Shown here: piece after piece, positions 43,038 through 52,224 of the stretch | Position numbering within the stretch: position 1 is the stretch's first letter | Layout: each line of letters begins with the position of its first letter | Source of the DNA: Marivivens sp. | Lineage (GTDB): Bacteria > Pseudomonadota > Alphaproteobacteria > Rhodobacterales > Rhodobacteraceae | Direction: 5' to 3' | Assembly (NCBI GenBank): GCA_024642115.1 | Contig: JAHEBU010000002.1 | Coordinates: 186,001-250,000, forward strand | Length of the DNA: 64,000 nt | Translations under genes and position numbers: made by a program | Notes under the pieces: generated by a model | Database searches by the model: none | Told to the model about the DNA's origin: nothing | Seen by the model: the letters and a program-made list of their open reading frames with translations, nothing else

Positions 43038-43511
43038 TCAGTCGCCTCCTTGGACGATGCGGGTCAGGAAACAGGTGTTCCGGGCAGACCGCACGTCAAC
43101 ATAGGCGATGTCGGGCCGGTCCAGCAATTGCGTCGCATAAGGCACGATCTGATCGGGCAGGACAATGCGGCCCGTGCCATAGACGATCCGGTCATCGGCG
43201 GAATAGGCCTTTAGCAGATAGTCGGGCGAGGTCGTCAGGATCGGCGGCACCCCCTGCCCTGTCCACGGTGCACAGGTGTCGGCACACAGAAAGATCGGGC
43301 CGGTTTCGGCATAGGGCTGGAGGGCCGGAAACGGACGGGCGGCCAGGATCAGCATCTGTGCGCCGTTTGGCACGTTGTCCAGGCAACAGCGGCAGGGGGT
43401 GCCCACACCGTCCGACATCGTCCGCTCGGCCTGCTGGCCGTGGGCATCCGGGCCACCGACGCGCACAGCGTCCACGAAAGTCCGATCGTAGGATGTGAAG
43501 GTGATGGTCAT
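43038..43511 (-). CDS. DUF1203 domain-containing protein
   Basis: 157 residues. The conserved CRCCLDNVPNGAQMLILAARPF and GPIFLCADTCAPW match DUF1203. The paired CRCC and later cysteines could bind a metal. Its position right before xdhC in a cox locus suggests a maturation role, but DUF1203 also occurs elsewhere. The ATG at 43511 is preceded by AGGAGCG; the frame extends 30 residues upstream through a palindromic repeat and was rejected. Confidence 0.8.
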   Translation of the reverse strand: MTITFTSYDRTFVDAVRVGGPDAHGQQAERTMSDGVGTPCRCCLDNVPNGAQMLILAARPFPALQPYAETGPIFLCADTCAPWTGQGVPPILTTSPDYLLKAYSADDRIVYGTGRIVLPDQIVPYATQLLDRPDIAYVDVRSARNTCFLTRIVQGGD

Positions 43512-43580
43512 GGCACGCTCCTGTTTGCGATGACCTGAAAATGAAACGGGCCGCCCCGCAGGGCGACCCGAAACATGCGG

Positions 43581-43677
43581 GTAAGGTGGGTTGAAACCCA
43601 CCTTACAAGAGGGTCCCCCTTTGGGCGTCCCGGACCCTAGACCGGGCGTGGCTGTAAGGTGGGTGTGAACCCACCTT
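43581..43677. repeat. Two copies of a GGTGGGT palindrome
   Basis: Copy one (43581-43606) has perfect 12-bp arms GTAAGGTGGGTT and AACCCACCTTAC with a GA spacer. Copy two (43656-43677) has AAGGTGGGT and ACCCACCTT around GTGA. They sit between the ompA and DUF1203 genes. They are members of the dispersed palindrome family of this window. Confidence 0.85.
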
Positions 43678-43685
43678 GGCTTTGC

Positions 43686-45866
43686 TCAGTTCGATGCCAC
43701 CTGCCGCAGGAGCGGGGTGATCCGCCGGATCGTGGCGCGGCGGTTGGCCTGTTCGGACGCTTGGGTGTTCACCTTGAGGAACGATTCCCCATAGCCCTGA
43801 ACGATCAGGTTTTCCGGCGGGATGTTGAAGTTCTCGGTCAGCGCGAGCGCCACCGATTCCGCCCGTCGGTCCGACAGGGCAAGGTTCATCGCCTCGGACC
43901 CGGTCGCATCGGTATGCCCTTCGACCAGGAACACCTCGCGCGGGTTTTCCGCCAGGAAATCCTCGATCAGCAAGCCCATCCGGACAAGGCTCCGACTGGA
44001 GTCGGTCGGAATAGCAGCCGACCCGCTGGCAAAGGTGATCGTGTCGAGGTCAATCCCGGGGGCCAGTTCGCGCACCTGCGGGATCTCGCGGATCTGGCGC
44101 AGGCTGTAGGTCCGGTCGGTCGCGGTCGAGTCGAGCAAGGCGGCCCGCAACGCGGCACGGTCATAATCGGACACCGACACCGACCGGGTCGAAACGCGCG
44201 GCAAGGTGCGCACGTCCACCGGCTGGGACGGGGTCAGATCGTCGAACAACTGCACTTGGGTTCCGTCCGGCAGCACCCGCGCCCGCCGCAGCACACGGCC
44301 CCGCGCGTCGCGGATCGTAATCACCTCGGTCCCGTCCTCGCGGACGGTCACGCTGCGGGTGGATCCGTCGTTGAACGTCTCGGTGCGAACCGTCGCACCG
44401 GGCTGACGCAGCAGCGCATCATCGTTCTTGTAGACCGTGTAGCCGGTGTCGGACCGGGTCACGACCCGGTCACCAGAATTGGCCACGACCTGATCGCCGT
44501 TGTTCAGGATCGACCCCACGACGACCGCCCCAAGACCCAGCAACAGCGCCTTTTCAAAATTGCTGAGTCCCTTGCTCGAAGGCGCGGGTTCGGCTGTGGC
44601 GGCAGCGCTTTGCTGGCCCGTCACAGTGGTTGCGAAATCCTGGGTGGAGGACCGGGTAGTGTCGGCGGTCACGGTTTCTTCGACAACATTTGCGGCCGGG
44701 GTCGCAGGTTCAGCGGTTGCATCGGCCGGATCGGCTGCGGCAGCAGCAGCGGCTGTCGGGGCTGTGTCGGCTTCAACGGTCGGATCGACCCCCTGTTCGA
44801 GCAGGGCAGCGGCTGCGACTGCGGCGGCGGCATCGGCGGCGGCCTGGGCTGCCGGATCGGTCGGTGTCATCGCCTCGGCAGCGGCGGCCTGTGCCGCAGC
44901 ATCGGGTTCAGCCACGGGGTCGGTAGCAACCGGTTCCGTCGTGGCCGTGGTCGTGTCGGCAGTAGCGGCGGCGGCGGCAGCATCCGCATCAGCCTGAGCT
45001 TGAGCGGCAGCAGCCGCATCAGCGTCAGCCTGCGCGGCTGCGGCGGCGTCAGCATCAGTTTGCGCGGCGGCTGCCGCATCGGCATCTGCCTGCGCCTGGG
45101 CGGCAGCGGCAGCGTCTGCATCAGCTTGCGCAGCAGCGGCAGCGTCTGCATCAGCTTGCGCGGCGGCGGCGGCGTCAGCATCAGCTTGGGCGGCAGCAGC
45201 AGCATCCGCGTCGGCCTGCGCTTGCGCGGCAGCGGCGGCGTCTGCATCAGCCTGAGCGGCGGCGGCAGCATCCGCGTCGGCCTGCGCTTGCGCAGCGGCG
45301 GCGGCGTCTGCCTCGGCTTGCGCGGCGGCGGCAGCTTCGGCATCTGCCTGCGCCTGAGCCGCGGCGGCGGCGTCCGCATCAGCCTGAGCGGCGGCAGCGG
45401 CAGCGGCGTCAGCTTCGACTTGCGCGGCAGCAGCGGCATCCGCCTCAGCCTGTGCATTCGCGGCGGCAGCGGCGGCTTGCGCCTCTGCGGCGGCTTTGGC
45501 ATCTGCGTCAGCCTGGGCGGCAGCGGCGGCTTCGGCATCGGCCTGCGCCTGTGCGGCGGCTGCGGCATCGGCGTCGGCCTGTGCTGCGGCCTGGGCGGCG
45601 GCGTCGGCTTCGGCCTGTGCAGCAGCTTGTGCGGCATTGGCAGCGTCAGCCGCGACGGCGGCAGCGACGGCAGCCTCCTCCGGGGTCATCGGGGTGCCTT
45701 CGGCGGGCTGGCCTTCGGGACAGGGCGGGGCCGCGCCGTCAAGGCAGAACAGCGAGGTCTGCGCATCCTGCGCCATCGCCACGGTCGGAATGAGAACCCC
45801 TTGCGGGACGATCATGGCAAGGCTTGCGACCAAGGCAGTCGAGGTTTTGGCAGTCTTACGGGTCAT
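43686..45866 (-). CDS. OmpA-family protein with a long Ala/Asp/Gln repeat region
   Basis: 726 residues. A signal peptide (ALVASLAMIVPQGVLIPTVAMA), then about 250 residues of QADADAAAAA (10) and QAQADADAAAAA (12) repeats, a Pro/Thr/Ala-rich linker, a likely membrane segment (KALLLGLGAVVVGSIL), and a C-terminal OmpA peptidoglycan-binding domain (ITFASGSAAIPTDSSRS, VEGHTDATGSEAMNLALSDR, YGESFLKV). The repeats should form a rod or coiled coil. Its place inside a cox locus is unexpected. AAGGAAG before ATG 45866 decides the start. Confidence 0.85.
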   Translation of the reverse strand: MTRKTAKTSTALVASLAMIVPQGVLIPTVAMAQDAQTSLFCLDGAAPPCPEGQPAEGTPMTPEEAAVAAAVAADAANAAQAAAQAEADAAAQAAAQADADAAAAAQAQADAEAAAAAQADADAKAAAEAQAAAAAANAQAEADAAAAAQVEADAAAAAAAQADADAAAAAQAQADAEAAAAAQAEADAAAAAQAQADADAAAAAQADADAAAAAQAQADADAAAAAQADADAAAAAQADADAAAAAQADADAAAAAQAQADADAAAAAQTDADAAAAAQADADAAAAAQAQADADAAAAAATADTTTATTEPVATDPVAEPDAAAQAAAAEAMTPTDPAAQAAADAAAAVAAAALLEQGVDPTVEADTAPTAAAAAAADPADATAEPATPAANVVEETVTADTTRSSTQDFATTVTGQQSAAATAEPAPSSKGLSNFEKALLLGLGAVVVGSILNNGDQVVANSGDRVVTRSDTGYTVYKNDDALLRQPGATVRTETFNDGSTRSVTVREDGTEVITIRDARGRVLRRARVLPDGTQVQLFDDLTPSQPVDVRTLPRVSTRSVSVSDYDRAALRAALLDSTATDRTYSLRQIREIPQVRELAPGIDLDTITFASGSAAIPTDSSRSLVRMGLLIEDFLAENPREVFLVEGHTDATGSEAMNLALSDRRAESVALALTENFNIPPENLIVQGYGESFLKVNTQASEQANRRATIRRITPLLRQVASN

Positions 45867-45973
45867 CAGGTCTTCCTTTGTCATCGGGTCCGGTGGCGAA
45901 CCATTCGGCACACCAACGCCGTATGCGACCGATTTGATCCATATTGGCTCTGCTAAACAATAGCAGCCTGTCG

Positions 45974-47230
45974 TTATCGCCCGACCATGGCGAGCAGACG
46001 CGCCTTTTCGCCGACATCCGCCGGTCGGGCCACGGCGTCGGCCAGACCCGCCAGGGACGCGATATTGTGGCCCGCCCGCAGGCTGGAGACATGTGGCAGC
46101 ATGGCGGCAATCCCCTTGGCTTTGGGGGCAAATCCATCCCAGCGCAGAAGCGGGTTCAGCCAGATCACCTGCCGCGCCGACAACGACAACCGCTCCATCG
46201 CGCGGGCAAGCCCGTCACCGGGATCACGGTCGAGTCCATCGGTGATCAGGATGACGATCGCCCCCTGCCCCAGCACGCGCCGCGACCAGTCGCGGTTGAA
46301 ATCGGTCAGACAGGCGCCGATCCGGGTGCCGCCTTCCCAATCCTGCGCCTCGGCCCCGGCGGCGGCAAGTGCTGCGTCCACGTCGCGGTTGCGCAGGTGG
46401 CGGGTAATGTTGGTGAGCCGCGTGCCAAAGGTAAAGGCATGGACCTGCGCCCAACCCTGCCCCTTGGTGTTGCTGACCGCGTGCAGGAAATGCAGGACGG
46501 CGCGGGAATACTGGCTCATCGATCCGGAAATGTCGCACAGCACCACAAGGTTGGGCAGTCGGGTGCGGCGACGACGGGTGGCGAAATAGGTGATTTCGCC
46601 GCCCTGCCGCATCGCATCGCGCAGGGTCATCCGCCAGTCGGGGATCGGGCCGGGGCGGCTTTGCGTGCGGCGCGACGGCATCGGTTTGATCGGCAGGGTC
46701 AGGCGGGCAAGGATGCGCTTGGCCTCGGCCATTTCCGCATTTGACATCTGTTCGAAGTCGAGGGTGCGCAGGCGTTCCTCGGCAGAGGCGGTCTTGCTCG
46801 CGTCGATGTCGAGGACGACGTCCTCTTCGGGTGGCTCGGCCCGGTCGGGCATCGGGCGATCCTGCCCGTCGAGCAACGATTCGGCGGCCCGTTTTTCCGC
46901 GGCCTTGGCCAGCCGTTCGTCCTGCGTGCCCCGGATCATCGGGGTGAGCAGCGCCATCATGTGTTCCATATAGGCCGGGTCGCGCCAGTAGAGGCGGAAC
47001 ACCTGCGCAAAGACCTCGCGCTGTTCAGGGCGGCTGATGAACACGGAATGCAGCGTCCAGTAGAAGTCGGACTTTTCGGTGAACCCTGCCGCCTCGACCG
47101 CGCGGACGGCCTCTATCACCTTGCCCGGCCCGATGGGCAGGCCCGCCCGCCGCAGGGCGCGGGCGAAATGGGTGATGTTGAGCGCGAGGCGGCCATCCTG
47201 GGGGATGGCAAGGGGGGTATATTCAGCCAT
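45974..47230 (-). CDS. coxE: VWA domain protein, CoxE family
   Basis: 418 residues. A helical N-terminal part (ALNITHFARALRRAGLPIGP) is typical of CoxE. The C-terminal VWA domain has the MIDAS motif CDISGSMSQYS and a later GGTRIGACL. CoxE works with the MoxR-type ATPase CoxD in activating the Mo hydroxylase. Start MAEYTPL at 47230 was used; 35 upstream codons are unlikely. It lies 115 bp after coxD. It could instead belong to a general MoxR-VWA chaperone pair, since ompA separates it from the rest of the locus. Confidence 0.9.
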   Translation of the reverse strand: MAEYTPLAIPQDGRLALNITHFARALRRAGLPIGPGKVIEAVRAVEAAGFTEKSDFYWTLHSVFISRPEQREVFAQVFRLYWRDPAYMEHMMALLTPMIRGTQDERLAKAAEKRAAESLLDGQDRPMPDRAEPPEEDVVLDIDASKTASAEERLRTLDFEQMSNAEMAEAKRILARLTLPIKPMPSRRTQSRPGPIPDWRMTLRDAMRQGGEITYFATRRRRTRLPNLVVLCDISGSMSQYSRAVLHFLHAVSNTKGQGWAQVHAFTFGTRLTNITRHLRNRDVDAALAAAGAEAQDWEGGTRIGACLTDFNRDWSRRVLGQGAIVILITDGLDRDPGDGLARAMERLSLSARQVIWLNPLLRWDGFAPKAKGIAAMLPHVSSLRAGHNIASLAGLADAVARPADVGEKARLLAMVGR

Positions 47231-47345
47231 GGGCGACTGTGGATGGCGCCGGAAGGGGGCTGTCTGCCCCCCGTCCCCTGCGGGGCCTCCCCCCGAGAGT
47301 TGTTGGTGCAAGGTGAACGTGTTTCCGGGGTCCATTTGACATCGG

Positions 47346-48251
47346 TCAGCCCACCGGCAGCGCGGCCCGCGCCTCGGTCAGGATACGCTTGGCCTCGGAC
47401 CCTTCGAGTTTCTGGATGTCGTCCTGATATTTCAGGATCGCCCCCAGTGTGTCGGCGATCATTTCGGGACTGAGCGTGATGGCATCCAGCGCCAGCAGGC
47501 ATTTCGCCCAGTCGATGGTTTCGGCCACGCCCGGTTTCTTGAACAGGTCCTCGTCACGCAGGCGCTGGACAAAGGCCACCACTTCGCGGCTGAGCGTTTC
47601 GGTGGCTTCGGGGGCGCGGGCGCGCAGGATTTCGACCTCGCGGTCGAAACTGGGGTAATCGACCCAGTGATAGAGGCACCGGCGTTTGAGCGCGTCGTGC
47701 ACTTCGCGCGTGCGGTTCGACGTCAAGATCACGATGGGTGGTTCGGGGGCGCGGATGGTGCCGAGTTCAGGGATCGTCACCTGAAAGTCGGACAGGGCTT
47801 CGAGCAGGAACGCCTCGAACGGTTCGTCGGTGCGGTCGATTTCGTCGATCAGCAGGACCGGCGCACCGCCATCCTGCGGGCGCATCGCCTGCAAGAGCGG
47901 GCGTTCGATCAGGTATTCTTCGGTGAAAAGCTCGGTCTTGAGCGCCTTGCGGTCGGCCCCACCCACCGCCTCGGCGGTGCGGATGGCGATCATCTGTTCG
48001 GCAAAGTTCCATTCATAGACAGCACTTGCCGCGTCCAACCCTTCGTAGCATTGCAGGCGGATCAGGCGGCGGCCAAGACCGGCCGCGATGGCCTTGGCAA
48101 TCTCGGTCTTGCCCGTCCCCGCCTCGCCCTCAAGAAACAGCGGGCGGCCCAGTTTGAGCGCGAGGAATACCACCGTCGCCAGCGCCCGTCCGCAGACGTA
48201 ATCCTGCCCGGCCAGCAGGGTTTGCACATCGTCGATCTTGTCCAGGGTCAT
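47346..48251 (-). CDS. coxD: MoxR-family AAA+ ATPase, CoxD family
   Basis: 301 residues. Walker A GEAGTGKTEIAKA, Walker B VLLIDEIDRTDEPFEAF and the sensor VILTSNRTREVHDALKRR. MoxR AAA+ proteins act as metal or cofactor-insertion chaperones with a VWA partner; CoxD is the cox-locus member. GAGGACCCC precedes the ATG. It heads the minus-strand run coxD-coxE-ompA and the maturation genes and is divergent from gcdH. Confidence 0.93.
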   Translation of the reverse strand: MTLDKIDDVQTLLAGQDYVCGRALATVVFLALKLGRPLFLEGEAGTGKTEIAKAIAAGLGRRLIRLQCYEGLDAASAVYEWNFAEQMIAIRTAEAVGGADRKALKTELFTEEYLIERPLLQAMRPQDGGAPVLLIDEIDRTDEPFEAFLLEALSDFQVTIPELGTIRAPEPPIVILTSNRTREVHDALKRRCLYHWVDYPSFDREVEILRARAPEATETLSREVVAFVQRLRDEDLFKKPGVAETIDWAKCLLALDAITLSPEMIADTLGAILKYQDDIQKLEGSEAKRILTEARAALPVG

Positions 48252-48360
48252 GGGGTCCTCCGCTGCTGCCTAAGCTGCATCGTTGCGCCTCCGCGTCAAG
48301 GTGCGGCTGGACCCCGGCGAGGCAAAGGACTAGCCTGATCGCCATCGCAGGAGGGTCCTC

Positions 48361-49584
48361 ATGAACAAGCAGAGCCATATCACCGACACAGGGTTCGGCC
48401 CCGACCTTGGCCCGTTCGACTGGGCCGATCCGTTCCGGATCGAGGATCAGCTGACCGAGGACGAGCGGATGCTGCGCGATGCGGCCCACGAATTTGCCCA
48501 AGGCGTGCTGCAACCCCGGGTGATCGCCGCCAACCGTGAAGGCACGGTGGACCCCGGCGTGTTTGCGGAAATGGGGGCGGCGGGCCTGCTGGGGGCCACT
48601 ATCCCAGAAGAATATGGCGGACTGGGCGCGGGCTATGTCACCTATGGCCTGATCGCCCGCGAGGTCGAGCGGGTCGATTCCGGCTACCGGTCAATGATGT
48701 CGGTCCAATCTTCACTGGTGATGTATCCGATCCACGCCTACGGGTCGGACGCCCAGCGCGCCAAATACCTGCCGGGGCTGGCCGCAGGCACGCTGATCGG
48801 CTGTTTCGGGCTGACCGAACCAGACGCAGGATCGGACCCCGGTGGGATGAAGACGGTGGCCCGCAAGACGCCCGGCGGATATGTCCTGACCGGGTCCAAG
48901 ATGTGGATTTCCAACGCCCCCATCGCCGATGTCTTTGTCGTCTGGGCCAAGTCCGAGGCGCATGGCGGCAAGATCCGCGGCTTTGTCCTAGAAAAGGGGA
49001 TGCCGGGGCTGAGTGCGCCCAAGATCGACGGCAAGCTCAGCCTGCGGACCTCGGTCACGGGCGAGATCGTCATGCAGGGGGTCGAGGTGGGCGAGGATGC
49101 GCTATTGCCGGGGGTCGAGGGGCTCAAGGGGCCGTTTGGCTGTCTGAACCGGGCGCGCTATGGCATCGCCTGGGGCGTTATGGGGGCGGCCGAATTCTGT
49201 TGGCACGCGGCGCGGACCTATGGGCTGGATCGCAAGCAGTTCGGGCGGCCCTTGGCCCAGACTCAGCTGTATCAGCGCAAACTGGCCGACATGCAGACCG
49301 AAATCACCCTTGGCCTGCAAGGGGCGCTGCGAATCGGGCGGCTGATGGACGAGGGCAAGGCGGCACCGGAAATGATTAGCCTGATGAAGCGAAACAATTG
49401 CGGCAAATCGCTCGAGATTGCCCGCGCCGCCCGCGACATGCACGGCGGAAACGGCATTTCCGAGGACTTCCAGATCATGCGGCATATGATTAACCTTGAA
49501 ACGGTGAACACATACGAAGGCACCCATGACGTCCACGCGCTCATCCTTGGGCGGGCCCAGACCGGATTGCAGGCATTTTTCTGA
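48361..49584 (+). CDS. gcdH: Glutaryl-CoA dehydrogenase (acyl-CoA dehydrogenase family)
   Basis: 407 residues. [20 protein letters not shown] is the typical GcdH start. FAD/acyl-CoA motifs [16 protein letters not shown] and [17 protein letters not shown] follow. The catalytic Glu is E386 in [11 protein letters not shown]. It oxidises and decarboxylates glutaryl-CoA to crotonyl-CoA in lysine and tryptophan degradation. GGAGG lies upstream of the ATG. It stands alone, divergent from coxD. Confidence 0.93.
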   Translation: MNKQSHITDTGFGPDLGPFDWADPFRIEDQLTEDERMLRDAAHEFAQGVLQPRVIAANREGTVDPGVFAEMGAAGLLGATIPEEYGGLGAGYVTYGLIAREVERVDSGYRSMMSVQSSLVMYPIHAYGSDAQRAKYLPGLAAGTLIGCFGLTEPDAGSDPGGMKTVARKTPGGYVLTGSKMWISNAPIADVFVVWAKSEAHGGKIRGFVLEKGMPGLSAPKIDGKLSLRTSVTGEIVMQGVEVGEDALLPGVEGLKGPFGCLNRARYGIAWGVMGAAEFCWHAARTYGLDRKQFGRPLAQTQLYQRKLADMQTEITLGLQGALRIGRLMDEGKAAPEMISLMKRNNCGKSLEIARAARDMHGGNGISEDFQIMRHMINLETVNTYEGTHDVHALILGRAQTGLQAFF

Positions 49585-49676
49585 ACTGTCCCGGAAAATA
49601 CCCCGGCCCCAGCGCAGTTTTGCCAGGATTGGCTCCGATCAGGATGTGTGTATGACGCAAGGTAATCGGTGAAAGA

Positions 49677-50633
49677 ATGAAAGACACGACCATCAACCTT
49701 CACGCCCACCTTGCCGATCTGGACCCCGACGCGTGGATCGACCGGCTGGACGAACTGGCCGAGGAACATGGGTCGTTCGAGCCTTTGGGCCCGGGGCATT
49801 ACGCCGCCTTCATTGATGCCGGCCCGCGCCTGCTGGTCACCTTTGAAAGCCTGCCGCAGATCACACGGACCAGCGACGCGGACGAACCGCGTGGCTTTGA
49901 ATTCGTGCGTCGCCTGGGCTGGTCGCATCTGGCCATCGTGGCCGAAGCGGACAGCTGGTTCCGGGGCGAAGGCATCTATCGCTATATCGACCGGCTGGTG
50001 GACGACGGGTTCTTTGAGGATTTCGAACAGGTCCTGTTCTATGGTGTGGGCGGCGGTGGCTACGCGGCCTGCGCGTATTCCGTGGCGGCCCCCGGGGCCC
50101 GAGTGCTGGCCATTCGGCCGCAGGCGACGCTGGACCCAAGCGTCGCGGGCTGGGACCCGCGCTATGTCAATCTGCGCCGCACAAGTTTCAGCGACCGCTA
50201 TGGCTATGCGCCCGACATGATCGACGGGGCCAGCCAGGCTTGGCTGATCTTTGACCCGATGGAGCAGCTGGACGCCATGCATGCGGCCCTGTTTACCAAA
50301 CCCAACGTTACGATGCTGCGGGCGCGGCGGCTGGGGTCCAAACTGGACCAGACGCTTGACCAGTTGGGACAGACCTCGGCCCTGATCGAACAGGCGATGG
50401 CGGGCGAACTGTCGGTTCTGTCATTTGCCCGCGCCCTGCGCGCCCGGCACACCCACCTGCCCTACCTGCGCAACCTGATGTCCACGCTGGACGCCGAAGG
50501 GCGGGATCTGTTGACCGCGCATCTGTGCCGCCAGGTTTTGCGCGACCGCGACCGCCCCCTGTTTGCCAAGCGGCTGGCCGAACTTGAGGCCAGCGGGATC
50601 GGCGTGAAACGGGAAAAGGCCGACGCAAGTTAA
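49677..50633 (+). CDS. Alpha/beta-hydrolase-like protein without an obvious nucleophile
   Basis: 318 residues. VLFYGVGGGGYAACAYSVAA (from residue 119) sits where alpha/beta hydrolases have the G-x-S-x-G nucleophile elbow, but the serine is replaced by glycine. Other parts (GWSHLAIVAEADSWF, RYGYAPDMIDGASQAWL) are characteristic of a Rhodobacteraceae family that databases sometimes call PAPS reductase; I see no PP-loop or catalytic Cys for that. It may be a pseudoenzyme or scaffold. Function unknown. It is convergent with the TetR gene and shares a stem-loop over both stops. Confidence 0.65.
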   Translation: MKDTTINLHAHLADLDPDAWIDRLDELAEEHGSFEPLGPGHYAAFIDAGPRLLVTFESLPQITRTSDADEPRGFEFVRRLGWSHLAIVAEADSWFRGEGIYRYIDRLVDDGFFEDFEQVLFYGVGGGGYAACAYSVAAPGARVLAIRPQATLDPSVAGWDPRYVNLRRTSFSDRYGYAPDMIDGASQAWLIFDPMEQLDAMHAALFTKPNVTMLRARRLGSKLDQTLDQLGQTSALIEQAMAGELSVLSFARALRARHTHLPYLRNLMSTLDAEGRDLLTAHLCRQVLRDRDRPLFAKRLAELEASGIGVKREKADAS

Positions 50634-50671
50634 AGGCGGCTGACGAGCAATCCACAGCGCCCCGGCCTTTA
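50631..50671. terminator. Stem-loop spanning both stop codons of convergent genes
   Basis: TAAAGGC (50631-50637) pairs with GCCTTTA (50665-50671) with further inner pairing of GCTG/CAGC. The two stop codons form part of the stem. Likely a compact bidirectional terminator. Confidence 0.55.
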
Positions 50672-51250
50672 GTGCGCCATCAACGCCCGGACAAGCGGTT
50701 CAAGAATGGCCCGCATGTGCGGCCCCCCGTCTGTCTGGACATGTGCGTCCAGCTGGTTGTCGATTGCCAGCGAGGCCAGTCCGTGGACCAGGCCCCAACA
50801 TCCGATCGCCCGCGCCGCCGCGTGCGGATCGGTGGCCGGATCGAAACGCGCTTGAAGCACGGCAAAGGTGCGCTCGCCCGCCTCCATCAGGTCGGGATGC
50901 TTTGTCTTGTCGATATGGGACGCGAACATCAGCCGATAGAGGCGTGGGTTGGCCATCGCAAACCCCAGGTAGGCCATGCTCTGATCAAGTAGGCTTTGGA
51001 ACGGGTCAGGTGACTGCCCGCCGCGATCCAGCGCATCGTGAAGGTCCTCAAATCCCTGCCGCGCCACCTCGGCCAGCAGTTTTTCCTTGCTGTCGAAATG
51101 GCGATAGGGGGCCGCAGTCGAGACACCCGCCTGACGGGCGACACCGCGCAGCGACAGGGCGTCGATCCCGTCCGTTTCGATCACTTCACGGGCGACCGAG
51201 ACGAGTTCTTTCCTCAGATCGCCATGATGAAAGGGTTTTGAAGTTGACAT
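50669..51250 (-). CDS. TetR/AcrR family transcriptional regulator
   Basis: 193 residues. The N-terminal HTH (LSLRGVARQAGVSTAAPYRH, then FDSKEKLLAEVA) is canonical. The C-terminal ligand domain (MANPRLYRLMFASHI) matches the WHG/TetR_C group. It is divergent from an SDR gene and probably represses it. The start is uncertain between ATG 51250 and ATG 51259; neither has ideal spacing to the GAGG at 51263-51266. Confidence 0.92.
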   Translation of the reverse strand: MSTSKPFHHGDLRKELVSVAREVIETDGIDALSLRGVARQAGVSTAAPYRHFDSKEKLLAEVARQGFEDLHDALDRGGQSPDPFQSLLDQSMAYLGFAMANPRLYRLMFASHIDKTKHPDLMEAGERTFAVLQARFDPATDPHAAARAIGCWGLVHGLASLAIDNQLDAHVQTDGGPHMRAILEPLVRALMAH

Positions 51251-51267
51251 TGCTAACATTTGCCTCA

Positions 51268-51286
51268 AAGTAAGCAGCGATTACTT
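51268..51286. promoter_or_regulatory. Likely TetR operator
   Basis: Perfect inverted repeat AAGTAA (51268-51273) and TTACTT (51281-51286) with 7 bp between, in the 89-bp region between the divergent TetR and SDR genes. Its size and symmetry fit a TetR dimer site. Confidence 0.65.
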
Positions 51287-51339
51287 GTGCAACATCCCGG
51301 CCGCTATGAAAAGCGGTCAGGGCAAAAAAGGGAAATAAG

Positions 51340-52119
51340 TTGTCCAGACCATATGCCATCGTGACTGGCGCCTCCGAAGGGATCGGGCGTTGTTTTGCCC
51401 AGGCGCTTGCGGCCCAGCAGCGCAATCTGGTTCTGGTCGCCCGCAATGCCGAACGGCTGGAAGACCTCGCTGCCGATTTGCGCACCCGGCACGCCATCGA
51501 GGTTCGGGTCATCCCGATGGATCTGGGTCGGGCCACGGCGGCTCGGGACCTTATGCGGGATGTCGGCGACCTTCCCATCGACTGTGTGATCAACAACGCC
51601 GGGTTCCAGGTTCCCATGGGTCCGGTCCGCGAAAATGATCCGGCGACCGTGCGCGACATGATCGCCCTCAATATCGTGGCCGTGGCCGAGGTGGCGCAGG
51701 CGTTTCTGCCGGCACTGGTCAAAACAAGGGGAACGCTGGTGAACGTCGCCTCTCATGCCGCGTTTCAGCCCGTTCCTTACATGGCCGCCTATGCCGCAAC
51801 GAAAGCCTATGTGCTTCATTATACCGAAGCGCTGAACGCCGAACTGGCCGACAGCAACCCCGGCGCGGTCTATGTCATGGCGCTGTGCCCCGGTGCGACC
51901 CAGACCCGGTTCTGGGAACGCTCTGCCTCGAAGGTCGAAGAGACGCGGTTTTCTGTCATGTCGCCCGAGGCAGTCGTGGCCACAGCCATGTCCGCCATGC
52001 GCAAACGGCGAAGGAGTGTGGTGATCCCCGGTGTCGTGCTCAACTTGGCCACGCTCGCCCTGCGGTTCGGGACGCGGCCCTTGAACGCCGCAATCGCTAA
52101 ACGGCTGGTCGGCCACTAG
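51340..52119 (+). CDS. SDR family oxidoreductase
   Basis: 259 residues. The cofactor loop is IVTGASEGIGR (7-17), NNAG (VINNAGFQVP) follows, and the catalytic YxxxK is in MAAYAATKAYVLHY. A C-terminal hydrophobic stretch (VVLNLATLALRFG) is typical of the short membrane-associated SDRs acting on lipids or steroids. The start is TTG at 51340, with AAGGGA seven bases upstream; no ATG fits. It is probably repressed by the divergent TetR. Substrate unknown. Confidence 0.9.
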   Translation: MSRPYAIVTGASEGIGRCFAQALAAQQRNLVLVARNAERLEDLAADLRTRHAIEVRVIPMDLGRATAARDLMRDVGDLPIDCVINNAGFQVPMGPVRENDPATVRDMIALNIVAVAEVAQAFLPALVKTRGTLVNVASHAAFQPVPYMAAYAATKAYVLHYTEALNAELADSNPGAVYVMALCPGATQTRFWERSASKVEETRFSVMSPEAVVATAMSAMRKRRRSVVIPGVVLNLATLALRFGTRPLNAAIAKRLVGH

Positions 52120-52224
52120 GCGCGGCATCTCTCCCGGCGGCCGGGCGCGATTTGGCGCGTTCGCCCCACCTTTGCCCCAAACGGCACTGGCAGAGCGGGG
52201 AAAACCCGTGATAACGGGGATGTC

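Noticed and set aside
44995-45640. CRISPR-like array
   Set aside because: The repeats are in-frame coding repeats without unique spacers; no CRISPR-type repeat-spacer pattern exists in the window.
43659-45956. Long plus-strand frame with Gly/Ser repeats opposite the OmpA gene
   Set aside because: The repeats mirror the Ala repeats of the real gene on the other strand, and it has no ribosome site or recognisable domain.
49677-50633. PAPS reductase
   Set aside because: No PP-loop and no ECGxH-type catalytic motif; the real reductase of this window is cysH at 28789.
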